A stretch of 33,016 bases of DNA from Henriciella sp. GTDB taxonomy: Bacteria; Pseudomonadota; Alphaproteobacteria; Caulobacterales; Hyphomonadaceae. The notes beneath the pieces are model-generated. The model was not told the DNA's origin and searched no databases. It worked only from the letters and a program-made list of their open reading frames with translations. The position numbers and the translations under genes were made by a program. Of this stretch, positions 1 to 7,811 are shown in pieces (position 1 is the stretch's first letter; each line of letters begins with the position of its first letter). The stretch covers positions 1 through 33,016 of the forward strand of contig JABSQA010000001.1 of NCBI GenBank assembly GCA_013213825.1. Reading direction: 5' to 3'.

Positions 1-987
1 CCGCCGATCCCTGGTCTCAGCGAAACACCTTAAATCACCAATGAGACAGTCTTCTCTTTGCCAGAGCAGCCCAAACACTTGGTAATTCTTGGCGGTGGCC
101 CCATCGGGATGGAAATGGCGCAAGCGTTTCACCGGCTTGGCTCGGAAGTGACCGTTATCGAAATGGGTCGAGCGATGGCCCGTGCGGATGCCGATCATGC
201 CAAAATTGCGGTGGATGCCATTCGCGAAGAGGGCGTCACAATTCTAGAGGGCCACAAGGCTGTAAAGGTGACCGGCGCAGACGGCGCGATTTCAGTGGAC
301 ACTGAAAGCGATGACGGGACCAAGACCATTCAGGGCACGCATCTGCTCGTCGCGGTTGGTCGCCGGGCCATGCTGGACGGGCTAGAACTGGAAGCCGGTA
401 AAGTCGATTTCGATCGTCGCGGTATTCAAGTTTCGGATAAGCTGCGTTCGGTTTCGAACCCGCGCGTCTGGGCCCTTGGCGATATTGCCGGTCAAGGCCA
501 GTTTACCCACTTGGCGGGATGGCACGCTTCCGTGTTCACGCGTCGCGCGTTCTTTAAGCAAGGCAGCAAGGCGAGCGATCTTCCGCTTCCAGCGGTCACT
601 TATGTGGCCCCTGAAGTTGCCCAAGTCGGTCTGACAGAAGCTGAAGCGCGCGAGCAGTTTGGCGACAGTGTCACCACATCGTCTTTCCCATTCCACGAAA
701 ATGATCGCGCGATCGCAGAAGGCAAAACCCTCGGTGAGGCCAAATTGGTCATCCGCAAAGGTAAAATTCTCGGTGCGTCTGTCGTTGGCGACGGAGCTGG
801 AGATATCATCCAGATTGTGGGTTATGGGATGTCTAATAAGCTCGGTGTGCAATCACTGACCAATTTCATCTCGCCATATCCAACCCGGGCTGAAGTGGTG
901 AAGCGCGCTGCAAGTGCGCACTTTACCCCTACTGTGTTTGGTAAGGCGTCTCGGACCCTTGTCGGGTTGCTGCAACGCATCCCATAA
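1..987 (+). pseudogene. FAD/NAD disulfide oxidoreductase (mercuric-reductase/lipoamide-dehydrogenase-like), 3' part, interrupted by an in-frame TAA
   Basis: Frame 1 is open from the left edge and reads PPIPGLSETP, then TAA at 31-33, then ITNETVFSLPEQP and a full NAD-binding Rossmann motif (GGGPIGMEMAQAF), the ALGD motif (WALGDIAGQ) and the C-terminal interface domain ending HFTPTVF...LLQRIP. In this family the same place normally reads P-Y-L/I-T-N-E-T, so the stop sits where a tyrosine codon is expected: a single-base change. The FAD-binding half and redox-active Cys pair would lie to the left, outside the window. The remainder (58-987 from a TTG, 309 codons) has no convincing ribosome site and lacks the FAD-binding half, so it is unlikely to be a working enzyme alone. 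The rest of the frame is undamaged, so the stop is either recent or a base-call error. The family transfers electrons from NAD(P)H to a disulfide or similar acceptor; the true substrate is unknown. A histidine kinase gene starts 15 bp downstream. Confidence 0.7.
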
Positions 988-1002
988 GCTACGTGCCGTG
1001 GG

Positions 1003-2403
1003 GTGAGTGAGTCTTCGGACATCGGCGCCACAAAGCGCAAGTTACGGTGGCGGGAAAGTCTGTCTTTCAGACTGTTCCTCATCGCGATTGCCAGTGTCCT
1101 CCTTGTCGAGGCACTGATTTTCGTGCCCAGCGCGACGAATTTCCGAAACAATTGGCTGGAAGCCCAAATTGATGCCGGGCGGTTGGCAGCCCTGTCGCTT
1201 GAGGCCGCGCCGAGCCGAATGGTTTCTGAGGAGCTTGAACAAGAGCTGCTCGAGAGTGCAATGGTTCTCGCGGTGGCAGAGCTCTATGATGAGCAGCGCG
1301 ATATGATCCTCAATCCTGGGGAGGAGATTTGCTGCACACGAAAAATCATCCTGTTCGACGCCGAGCCAGATTTTTCCGAAGTGAGCGATACGCTTGCAAC
1401 GTTCTTTGCACCGCGAGATCGATTCTTGGTTATCCGCGCCGCAGGGTCTCGCCCGGGCCGGGTGATTGAAATTGTCGTCGATGAGAAGGGGTTGCGGACA
1501 GAGCTCGAGACTTTTGGTCTGCGAATCTTGGGTCTATCGCTGCTCATCTCCGCATTTACCGGGGGTCTCATCTATCTCATGCTGCTGATGACCGTTGTCC
1601 GACCGGTGCGGCGGGTGACCCAAGCGGTTGAGCAGATTAAGGACGAGCCTGGCAGTTGGAAACGCCGTCTCGCCCCGACGCCGCGAGGCGATGAGATTGG
1701 TCGCGCCCAAAATGCGCTGTCGGATATGGAAGAGGCCGTTTCCAGCGCGTTCCGTCAGCAAGAGCGCTTGGCGCAGCTTGGCGAAGCCGTCGCGAAGATC
1801 AATCACGATCTGCGCAACTCGCTGGCCACGGCGCAACTGGTCTCGGACAGTCTTTCCCGCTCGGAGGACCCACGGGTGGCGAAAAGCCTGCCGCGTCTCG
1901 AACGAGCGCTTGAGCGCGCAATTAATCTCGCCAGCGACACTTTGAAATATGGTCGCTCCTCAACGCCAGACATCAAAATCAAGTCCGTACGACTGTATGA
2001 CGTGGTCGCCGAAGCTGCGGCAGAGGCGCTCGCGTCGCACGGCGATGTGACGTTTGAAAATGAAGTGATCGAAGATGCGATGGTGGACATCGATCCAGAT
2101 CACTTACACCGGATATGTGCCAATCTAATCCGCAACGCCGCAGAGGCGATGGAGGGGCGAGGGTCTATCTCAATCGGATATGATGGCTCAGCGTTGAGCG
2201 TTCTGGACTCTGGACCGGGCTTGCCAGCTCAGGCCCAGGCCAACCTATTTAAACCCTTTGCAGGGTCGACCCGTCGTGATGGTACCGGACTTGGTCTGGC
2301 ATTGTCGCGCGACCTGGCGCGCGCCATGGGTGGTGACCTGGAACTTGGTGAGACAGGAGCGACCGGCACCCGGTTTGTGGTCTTCTTGCCTCAACGGGGC
2401 TAG
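1003..2403 (+). CDS. Membrane sensor histidine kinase
   Basis: A two-component sensor kinase of 466 residues with a GTG start. A first membrane segment (about residues 22-42) and a second (about 172-196) bracket a periplasmic sensor of about 130 residues. A HAMP linker (about 197-250) follows, then the phosphoacceptor block KINHDLRNSL with His268, the N box NLIRNAAEAM (about 374), the G1 box DSGPG (about 402) and the G2 box DGTGLGLAL (about 426). The sensor has an adjacent cysteine pair, Cys110-Cys111. No response regulator gene is next to it, so the partner must be elsewhere. The gene starts 15 bp after the oxidoreductase frame and ends 5 bp before a small membrane protein, so the three are probably co-transcribed. 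The signal sensed is unknown; proximity to a disulfide oxidoreductase makes redox sensing a guess only. Confidence 0.9.
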   Translation: MSESSDIGATKRKLRWRESLSFRLFLIAIASVLLVEALIFVPSATNFRNNWLEAQIDAGRLAALSLEAAPSRMVSEELEQELLESAMVLAVAELYDEQRDMILNPGEEICCTRKIILFDAEPDFSEVSDTLATFFAPRDRFLVIRAAGSRPGRVIEIVVDEKGLRTELETFGLRILGLSLLISAFTGGLIYLMLLMTVVRPVRRVTQAVEQIKDEPGSWKRRLAPTPRGDEIGRAQNALSDMEEAVSSAFRQQERLAQLGEAVAKINHDLRNSLATAQLVSDSLSRSEDPRVAKSLPRLERALERAINLASDTLKYGRSSTPDIKIKSVRLYDVVAEAAAEALASHGDVTFENEVIEDAMVDIDPDHLHRICANLIRNAAEAMEGRGSISIGYDGSALSVLDSGPGLPAQAQANLFKPFAGSTRRDGTGLGLALSRDLARAMGGDLELGETGATGTRFVVFLPQRG

Positions 2404-2408
2404 GGGTA

Positions 2409-2636
2409 ATGCTAAGAACGCTCGCTATTTTGCTGGGTGATTTTCTTTTCAAAGCTGCCGCGTTCTGTGTTTGCATATTCGGCACGATACTTCTTGGCGC
2501 TGTCTTTCTAACTCCTGAACACTTTTGGACGGCGTTGTTTTTGTTTTTGGTTTGGTGGCCATTTTTGGCGGTGGGCTGGTTCTTAATGCGGTTCGAAGAA
2601 GCGGTTGTAGATGACCGCGTCGATGAGTTTACTTGA
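2409..2636 (+). CDS. Small two-helix membrane protein, function unknown
   Basis: A 75-residue protein with an ATG start preceded by the purine-rich AGGGG of the upstream gene's end. Two hydrophobic helices (about residues 6-32 and 40-60) are followed by an acidic tail ending VVDDRVDEFT. It begins 5 bp after the histidine kinase stop, which suggests translational coupling and shared transcription. I do not recognise a family. It could be an accessory of the kinase or simply an unrelated inner-membrane protein. Its tight spacing and consistent hydrophobic pattern favour a real gene. Confidence 0.6.
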   Translation: MLRTLAILLGDFLFKAAAFCVCIFGTILLGAVFLTPEHFWTALFLFLVWWPFLAVGWFLMRFEEAVVDDRVDEFT

Positions 2637-2738
2637 TCGCTGTGATTTTTGCCGCAACTCGAGACAATCATCGAGCTCTTTAGAAGTATTTGGCACGGGT
2701 GGCCTTTACGCGAAAAACTTGAGATGTTTTCGGGCGAA

Positions 2739-4259
2739 CTACCCCACACTTACCGCGACGATCGCTCCGATAATCGCCAATATAAATCCCATCCATCCCC
2801 ACCAAGGTGCGAAGCGTTCACGCGGCAGCGGGGCGGGTTCTGGTTTGTTTAATTGCGCTTCGAATTGATCCATCACCTCGGGCAGGCGTTTCAAACGATC
2901 AGCGACGTCTTTGACATTCTGCGAAATGATTTTCGCCGCACCGGCGGGCCCGAGGTTCTGAGTGATCCAGTCTTTGACAATGGGCTCTGCCGCGGCCCAA
3001 ATGTCATGTCCGGGGTCAATCGCGCGGGCGACGCCTTCGACTTGCACCATCGTCTTTTGAAGCAGCACGAGGTCCGGTCGCAAACGCATGCCAAACGTGT
3101 GCGAGAAGTCGAGTAGTTGCAGCAGGAGCCGACCCATCGAAACATCGCTGGCCGACTTTCCGTGGATCGGCTCACCGACACTGCGCAAGGCTTGTGCGAA
3201 GTCGCCGACGGACTTATCGGCCGGGACATACCCCGCTTCAAAATGCACTTCGGCAACCCTGTAATAATCGCGGCGCAGAAAGCCCCACAAGATCTCTGCG
3301 AGAAACCGGCGTTCATTCATGCCGATACGCCCAATAATACCGAAATCGACCAAGGCTAAGCGACCGTCCGGGGTGATGATCATATTGCCTTCATGCATGT
3401 CAGCATGGAAGACCCCGTGATGGATGGCATGATCGAGAAACCCACGTGTGACCATATTTGCGAGGGTTGCTCGGTCGACAGAGAGCGTATCCAGTGCAGC
3501 TGGATCGGTGAGCGGTTTCCCTTCGACCCAATCTGTCGTCAGCACGCGCTTCCCGGAGCGTTCCCAATCCACTTCCGGAATGTGGAAATATCCGGCTTTG
3601 AAAGACAGCTCGCGCATTTCATCGGCGCCGCCGGCTTCCAGTCTGAGGTCCAATTCCTTTTCCATCGAGGCGGCGACCGTCTCCGTGAAAGCCACGGGCT
3701 CTAGCCGTCGACTCTCGACATTCACGCGCTCGACCGTTCGGGCGGCGCGTTTCATCGCCCGCAATTCGCGACCGATCATGTTCTCAACGCCAGGACGCAG
3801 AATTTTTATCGCTTTGGCGCCGTCTTCCGTCTGCAAGCGATGCACTTGCGCCAAGGAGGCGGCTGCAATGGGTTCAGAAAGGTCAGGGAATAGATCTCGG
3901 GCTTCATCCTCACCGAACTCTTCGGCCAGGGCTTTTTGCGCAGCCTTCATCGGAAAAGGCGGGATCTTGTCTTTGAGACGCGACAGGTCGGTCGTGGTTT
4001 CGACGCCAAACACATCCGGACGCGTCGCCAAGAATTGACCGAGTTTGATATAAGCCGGCCCAAGCTTTTCAAGGGCGGTTGCTAAGCGTTCGCCTTGGCG
4101 GCCTTTGGCGCCACCACCAAATAGACGCAGCGTTTTACCCGCGAGTTTTGCGGGAAATGGCAAGCGGCTGTGATATTCGCCTGGCAGGATCACATCATGC
4201 CGCGCGAGCGCCGTGCCCGCGCGCATCAATCGACCATAGTCCGCCAGCGCCTTGAACAT
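2739..4259 (-). CDS. ubiB: Ubiquinone biosynthesis ABC1-family kinase-like protein UbiB
   Basis: UbiB is an atypical protein-kinase-like ATPase needed for ubiquinone (coenzyme Q) biosynthesis. This 506-residue copy has the family KxGQ signature (KLGQ, residues 72-75), the alanine-rich nucleotide loop AAASLAQVH (about 132-140), the lysine of KAIKILRPGV (Lys152), the catalytic-loop motif HADMHEGNM (285-293) and the metal-binding VDFG (304-307). A C-terminal hydrophobic segment (about 485-505) anchors it in the membrane. Length is normal for an alphaproteobacterial UbiB. It begins 3 bp after the ubiE stop on the same strand, forming the usual ubiE-ubiB pair. The start is the ATG giving MFKALADYGRL. 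Confidence 0.96.
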   Translation of the reverse strand: MFKALADYGRLMRAGTALARHDVILPGEYHSRLPFPAKLAGKTLRLFGGGAKGRQGERLATALEKLGPAYIKLGQFLATRPDVFGVETTTDLSRLKDKIPPFPMKAAQKALAEEFGEDEARDLFPDLSEPIAAASLAQVHRLQTEDGAKAIKILRPGVENMIGRELRAMKRAARTVERVNVESRRLEPVAFTETVAASMEKELDLRLEAGGADEMRELSFKAGYFHIPEVDWERSGKRVLTTDWVEGKPLTDPAALDTLSVDRATLANMVTRGFLDHAIHHGVFHADMHEGNMIITPDGRLALVDFGIIGRIGMNERRFLAEILWGFLRRDYYRVAEVHFEAGYVPADKSVGDFAQALRSVGEPIHGKSASDVSMGRLLLQLLDFSHTFGMRLRPDLVLLQKTMVQVEGVARAIDPGHDIWAAAEPIVKDWITQNLGPAGAAKIISQNVKDVADRLKRLPEVMDQFEAQLNKPEPAPLPRERFAPWWGWMGFILAIIGAIVAVSVG

Positions 4260-4262
4260 GAT

Positions 4263-5048
4263 TTAAATCGCCCAACCAAAATGCAGGGCAGCAATACCGC
4301 CAGAGAAATTGGTCACGGACACGTTCGAAAAACCAGCTGATTCAATTTCGGCTTTGAATGTCTCTTGGTCGGGAAACTGGCGGATGCTTTCGACGAGATA
4401 TTGATAGCTGTCGCGATCGCCCGTGACGATTTTTCCGACTTCTGGGATGACCGAGAAACTATAGGCATCATAAGCCTGTTGCAGCATCGGCGCGGTCATT
4501 TGCGAGAATTCCAAGACCGCCAGACGCCCTCCGGTTTTCAAGACGCGGCGAAACTCTTTCAGCCCGGCGACTCGATCGGCGAAATTTCGGATACCGAAAC
4601 TGATCGTCAGGGCGTCAAAGGTGCGTTTTGGATAAGGGAGCGCTGTGCCATCAGCGCATACCCAATTTAGCCGGTCGCTCCATTCCGCATTATCGCTGCG
4701 CGCTTTGCCCGCTTCCAGCATGGCATCGTTGATATCGCAAACAATGGCGGTGGCTTGACGCGTATCGCCGCGACGCTTTCCGGCCGCGTCGGCGAGGCTT
4801 AAAAATGCGCGGGCGAGTTCGCCTGTACCGCCCGCGACGTCGAGATGCGCTTCGCCAGGCTGGGGGTTGAGCCGGTTCATCGTGTCATGTTTCCAAAGTC
4901 GATGAATGCCGACCGACATGAAGTCATTCATCACGTCATATTTCGACGCCACAGATCGAAACACGCCTTTGACCCGGTCAACTTTCTCGTCCGGTGTCAC
5001 GCGCTCGAAACCAAAAGAAACAGTGTCTTGTTCACTCATAAAGCCCAT
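4263..5048 (-). CDS. ubiE: Bifunctional demethylmenaquinone/2-polyprenyl-6-methoxy-1,4-benzoquinol methyltransferase UbiE
   Basis: UbiE is the SAM-dependent C-methyltransferase of ubiquinone (and menaquinone) synthesis. The protein has the N-terminal family pattern VFRSVASKYDVMNDFMS, the SAM-binding motif I LDVAGGTGELA (about residues 69-79), the post-motif region LTISFGIRNFADR and the C-terminal end NFSGGIAALHFGWAI. There are two close ATG starts: the listed one (261 aa) and one three codons in (MSEQDTV, at 5039); the second has GGG about 6 bases upstream and may be the real start. ubiB follows 3 bp downstream. In many relatives mutM is the immediate neighbour; here three plus-strand genes lie between. 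Confidence 0.95.
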   Translation of the reverse strand: MGFMSEQDTVSFGFERVTPDEKVDRVKGVFRSVASKYDVMNDFMSVGIHRLWKHDTMNRLNPQPGEAHLDVAGGTGELARAFLSLADAAGKRRGDTRQATAIVCDINDAMLEAGKARSDNAEWSDRLNWVCADGTALPYPKRTFDALTISFGIRNFADRVAGLKEFRRVLKTGGRLAVLEFSQMTAPMLQQAYDAYSFSVIPEVGKIVTGDRDSYQYLVESIRQFPDQETFKAEIESAGFSNVSVTNFSGGIAALHFGWAI

Positions 5049-5190
5049 CTAAGCGGACAAGTCTTAAAGAGCTATAGGCACCGGTGTCGCGGCGGCGATT
5101 GAAAGCAGTTCGCAGCGCACGCGGTTCCATCTCATCTGGTGTTTGAATTCTGCGCGGAGATAATCGTGCTTAAGCTAGAACGTGCCCTAA

Positions 5191-5218
5191 TTCGCACGCA
5201 TTTGGTGTGTTCTATTAT
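5191..5218 (+). promoter_or_regulatory. Possible promoter for the RnfD-like gene
   Basis: TTCGCA (5191-5196) and TATTAT (5213-5218) are separated by 16 bp and resemble -35 and -10 boxes (4/6 and 5/6 matches to consensus). Transcription would begin close to the ATG at 5223, so the mRNA could be leaderless, which agrees with the lack of a ribosome site before that ATG. This is a pattern match only. Confidence 0.3.
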
Positions 5219-5222
5219 TCGT

Positions 5223-6194
5223 ATGGGTGTGAGGACGAGAAGCGTAAGGCTGCTCAAAGCCGTCAATCAGGATGCCAGGCATTGGCAGATCCTGGCACTT
5301 TCTGGTCTGTTCTCAATCTCCTTAACCACCAGTGACTTTGGCGCGCGCCCCATGGCGCTCTTTGCGGCGATTGTCGGAGCGATGTTCGCGCAAGCGGCTG
5401 GAACGGTCTGGGTCAATGCCCGCAAAGCCCGCCGTTTGGCTGATACGGGCAGCCACTGGCGAGGCTCTAACCTCGCAGCTGGGTTTGTCGGGTGGTTCGC
5501 AGGCTTCCAATGGAAGTCGGCATTGATCACCTCTTTATCGCTCTCAATTCTATTGCGGGCCAATTCCTTATGGTTCTGGCTCGCGGCAGCCTTTATCGCG
5601 ATTTCTGCGAAATTCCTCATCCGCTATCGCGGCAAACACCTCTTCAATCCGGCTTGCATTGGCATCGTCGTGGTGAGCTTGCTCGCCGGTAAAGCCGCTT
5701 GGGTGTCGCCGGGCCAATGGGGCCAAGCCCCCATCTTTGCCGCGTTTGCGATTGGTTTCGCGGCTTTAGTCCTCTCCAGTGCTAAGCGGCTCGATATCGC
5801 GCTGGGCTTTTTGGTTGCATTCGCGGCGATGTTGTTTGGTCGGGCGCTATATCTCGGTGATCCGATGGCGATCCCGATCCATCAGCTGCAATCTGGCGCG
5901 CTTCTGGTTTTTGCCTTTTTCATGATTACCGACCCCCGTTCGACGCCCGACTCTCGTCTTGCGCGCCTGCTATTCGCGATTGCAGTTGCCGCCGTCGCTG
6001 CCTGGTTGAGCTGGGAATATCATATTCGCGGCGCCATGCTGTTCGCTTTGGCAGGGCTGGCTGTTCTAACTCCACTTCTCGATCATTTGCTTCCGGCAAA
6101 GCGATTTCAGTGGACCCCTAAAAAGGAACCTTCCAATGATTCTCAGACACCTCGCGGGAGCGTGCGCGCTCGGCCTTACGTCGTTCGCGCTTAG
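5223..6194 (+). CDS. Orphan RnfD/NqrB-like polytopic membrane protein
   Basis: The protein has about nine to ten hydrophobic helices and the NQR2/RnfD/RnfE-family landmarks: the stretch YRGKHLFNPACIGIV and the C-terminal FFMITDPRSTP. In Rnf and Nqr complexes this subunit carries covalent FMN and takes part in ion-coupled electron transfer. Here no other rnf or nqr genes are near, and I cannot find the SGAT flavin-attachment motif, so a standard Rnf role is doubtful. The frame is open from a GTG at 5139, but the first 28 residues look unlike the family; I prefer the ATG at 5223. The last 59 bases overlap the signal-peptide region of the next gene, giving an unusual charged tail. The pairing with a DUF2330 gene suggests the two products act together. 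Confidence 0.8.
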   Translation: MGVRTRSVRLLKAVNQDARHWQILALSGLFSISLTTSDFGARPMALFAAIVGAMFAQAAGTVWVNARKARRLADTGSHWRGSNLAAGFVGWFAGFQWKSALITSLSLSILLRANSLWFWLAAAFIAISAKFLIRYRGKHLFNPACIGIVVVSLLAGKAAWVSPGQWGQAPIFAAFAIGFAALVLSSAKRLDIALGFLVAFAAMLFGRALYLGDPMAIPIHQLQSGALLVFAFFMITDPRSTPDSRLARLLFAIAVAAVAAWLSWEYHIRGAMLFALAGLAVLTPLLDHLLPAKRFQWTPKKEPSNDSQTPRGSVRARPYVVRA

Positions 6195-7539
6195 CGCGCC
6201 GTCCGCCGCTGCGTTTTGCGGCTTCTATGTCGCCAAAGCAGATACAGACTTATTCAATGATGCCTCAAAAGTGGTGTTGGTCCGTGATCAAGACCGGACC
6301 GTCGTGACCATGGCGTCGGATTATCGCGGCGACGTGAATGAGTTCGCCATGGTGGTTCCCGTGGTGGATATCCCTGAACGCGAACAGATCAATGTCGCTA
6401 ATCCGGCTTTGGTCGATCATTTGGATGAATATACGGCGCCGCGTTTGGTCGAATATTATGATGAGAACCCGTGTGAGGCGATACGCTACGAATTGAGAAG
6501 CATGGCAGGGGCACCACAAGCTGTCTTCGCTGAAGAGGCAGCGGAAATGGCGCCGGAAGATCTCGGCGTGACCATTGAGGCCGAGTATGAAGTGGGGGAG
6601 TATGACATCCTCATCCTGTCCGCTGAAGAAAGCGATGGTCTGATCACTTGGCTCAATCAGAATGATTATCGCATCCCTTACGGCGCTGAAGAGGTGGTTG
6701 GCGCCTATCTTAAACGCGGGATGAAGTTCTTCGTCGCGAAAGTGAATCTCGAACGTCATGATGGCTCATCCATGCTGCGCCCCATCCAGGTGGCATATGA
6801 GGATGAGGATTTCATGCTGCCCATTCGGCTCGGCACGGTGAATGCTGAGGGAAAACAGGAATTATTCGTCTTCGCCATTACCCGCGAAGGCCGGGTTGAG
6901 ACGACCAATTATAAGACCGTCAAACTGCCCTCGAACATGGATGTCCCGATTTTCGTGAAAGACGAGTTTGGCGAGTTTTACAAAGCCATGTTCGAACACC
7001 AGACCGACAAGCAAAATGGCAAAGCGGTCTTCATGGAATATGCTTGGGATATGTCCTGGTGCGACCCATGCGCGGCCAATCCGCTATCCCGGTCGGAATT
7101 GCGCGAGTTGGGTGTGATGTGGCTGGACGAAGGCCCGCAAGGCAACGTGTCCCCCATGCCGACGCCAAGGCCTGGCATTCGGCCAGGGCCACAGCCGGTG
7201 GATGCTTTCGTGACCCGTTTGCATGTGCGCTATGATGGCCAGACTTTCCCTGAAGATCTGAATTTCCAAGTCACAGGCGACCGTGAGAATTACCAAGGCC
7301 GCTATGTGTTACGCCATCCTTGGCGCGGGGATTACGGGCAGTGTGAGGCCGCAGGTGAATATGCCGAGTCGCTCGTGTCCCGCTGGGATGAAGAAGCCAA
7401 AAGCTTGGCCAAACTGACCGGTTGGGAGCTCGAAGACATCCAAGGGAAAATGGCCGACGGTGGCTTTTCAGCAAGCGCCATAGGCGTGTCGGAACCAGCA
7501 CCGAAACGCAAATGGTGGCAACGCCTTTGGGGGAATTGA
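6136..7539 (+). CDS. Secreted DUF2330 domain protein
   Basis: A 467-residue protein with a clear signal peptide (MILRHLAGAC...SAPSAAA) and a mature start FCGFYVAKAD, which is characteristic of DUF2330 proteins, as is the following pattern of short beta segments (VVLVRDQDRTVVTMASDY; FAMVVPVVDIP). The start is supported by AAGGAA about 7 bases upstream of the ATG. It overlaps the end of the RnfD-like gene by 59 bp in another frame, which implies co-expression. The mature protein has cysteines near its N-terminus (FCG; NPCE) and a WCDPCAANP motif in the second half, which could bind a metal or form disulfides. A basic, tryptophan-containing tail ends the protein. Biochemical function is not established for the family. 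Confidence 0.88.
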   Translation: MILRHLAGACALGLTSFALSAPSAAAFCGFYVAKADTDLFNDASKVVLVRDQDRTVVTMASDYRGDVNEFAMVVPVVDIPEREQINVANPALVDHLDEYTAPRLVEYYDENPCEAIRYELRSMAGAPQAVFAEEAAEMAPEDLGVTIEAEYEVGEYDILILSAEESDGLITWLNQNDYRIPYGAEEVVGAYLKRGMKFFVAKVNLERHDGSSMLRPIQVAYEDEDFMLPIRLGTVNAEGKQELFVFAITREGRVETTNYKTVKLPSNMDVPIFVKDEFGEFYKAMFEHQTDKQNGKAVFMEYAWDMSWCDPCAANPLSRSELRELGVMWLDEGPQGNVSPMPTPRPGIRPGPQPVDAFVTRLHVRYDGQTFPEDLNFQVTGDRENYQGRYVLRHPWRGDYGQCEAAGEYAESLVSRWDEEAKSLAKLTGWELEDIQGKMADGGFSASAIGVSEPAPKRKWWQRLWGN

Positions 7540-7556
7540 TCTGTGTGCGCACAGAT
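7539..7556. other. Short hairpin after the DUF2330 gene
   Basis: ATCTGTG and CACAGAT form a 7-bp stem around TGCG, beginning at the last base of the DUF2330 stop. It is followed by GCGGCG and a run of A rather than T, so it is not a standard intrinsic terminator for the plus strand. It may protect the 3' end of the mRNA. Confidence 0.35.
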
Positions 7557-7643
7557 GCGGCGTAAAAAAATCTGGTCGAACCAAATAAAAGTAGGTTTTG
7601 TGTAATCTATTTACAGTACACGCGCCCAAACGGGGGTGGTCTG

Positions 7644-7811
7644 GTGCTGACAAGACGCGACTTATTTTTGGGAAAATTGCGGGCGCAGAAGCGTTTGTCT
7701 TCCGAGCGCGCTGCAACAGCTACTGAGTATGCACTCTTGGCCGGCGTGACCGGAGTTGTTGCCGTCGCCACTTGGTCCAAAATGAAGCGGTGCCGCAGGC
7801 CATCAGATTAG
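7644..7811 (+). CDS. Small Flp/type IVb pilin-like protein
   Basis: A short frame of 55 codons starts at a GTG with a G-rich stretch (GGGGGTGG, 7632-7639) just upstream and ends with TAG overlapping the mutM stop codon by a few bases on the opposite strand. It encodes a basic leader (MLTRRDLFLGKLRAQKRLSSERA) followed by ATATEYALLAG and then VTGVVAVATW, a hydrophobic helix, and a basic end. This is the layout of Flp pilins (basic leader, then ATAIEY and a helix with Glu at position 5 of the mature protein). The residue before the expected cleavage site is Ala rather than the usual Gly, and no tad/cpa assembly genes are in the window. It could be an orphan or decaying pilin, or a chance resemblance. 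It is too short for usual gene callers. Confidence 0.45.
   Translation: MLTRRDLFLGKLRAQKRLSSERAATATEYALLAGVTGVVAVATWSKMKRCRRPSD

Noticed and set aside
58-987. A complete short oxidoreductase starting at the TTG at 58
   Set aside because: Homologous residues continue upstream through the stop codon, no ribosome site precedes the TTG, and the FAD half would be absent.
2649-2852. Plus-strand frame MPQLETIIELFRSIWHGWPL... after the small membrane protein
   Set aside because: Its first 30 codons look protein-like, but it overlaps the end of ubiB by over 100 bp on the opposite strand and has only a TTG start; treated as a shadow.
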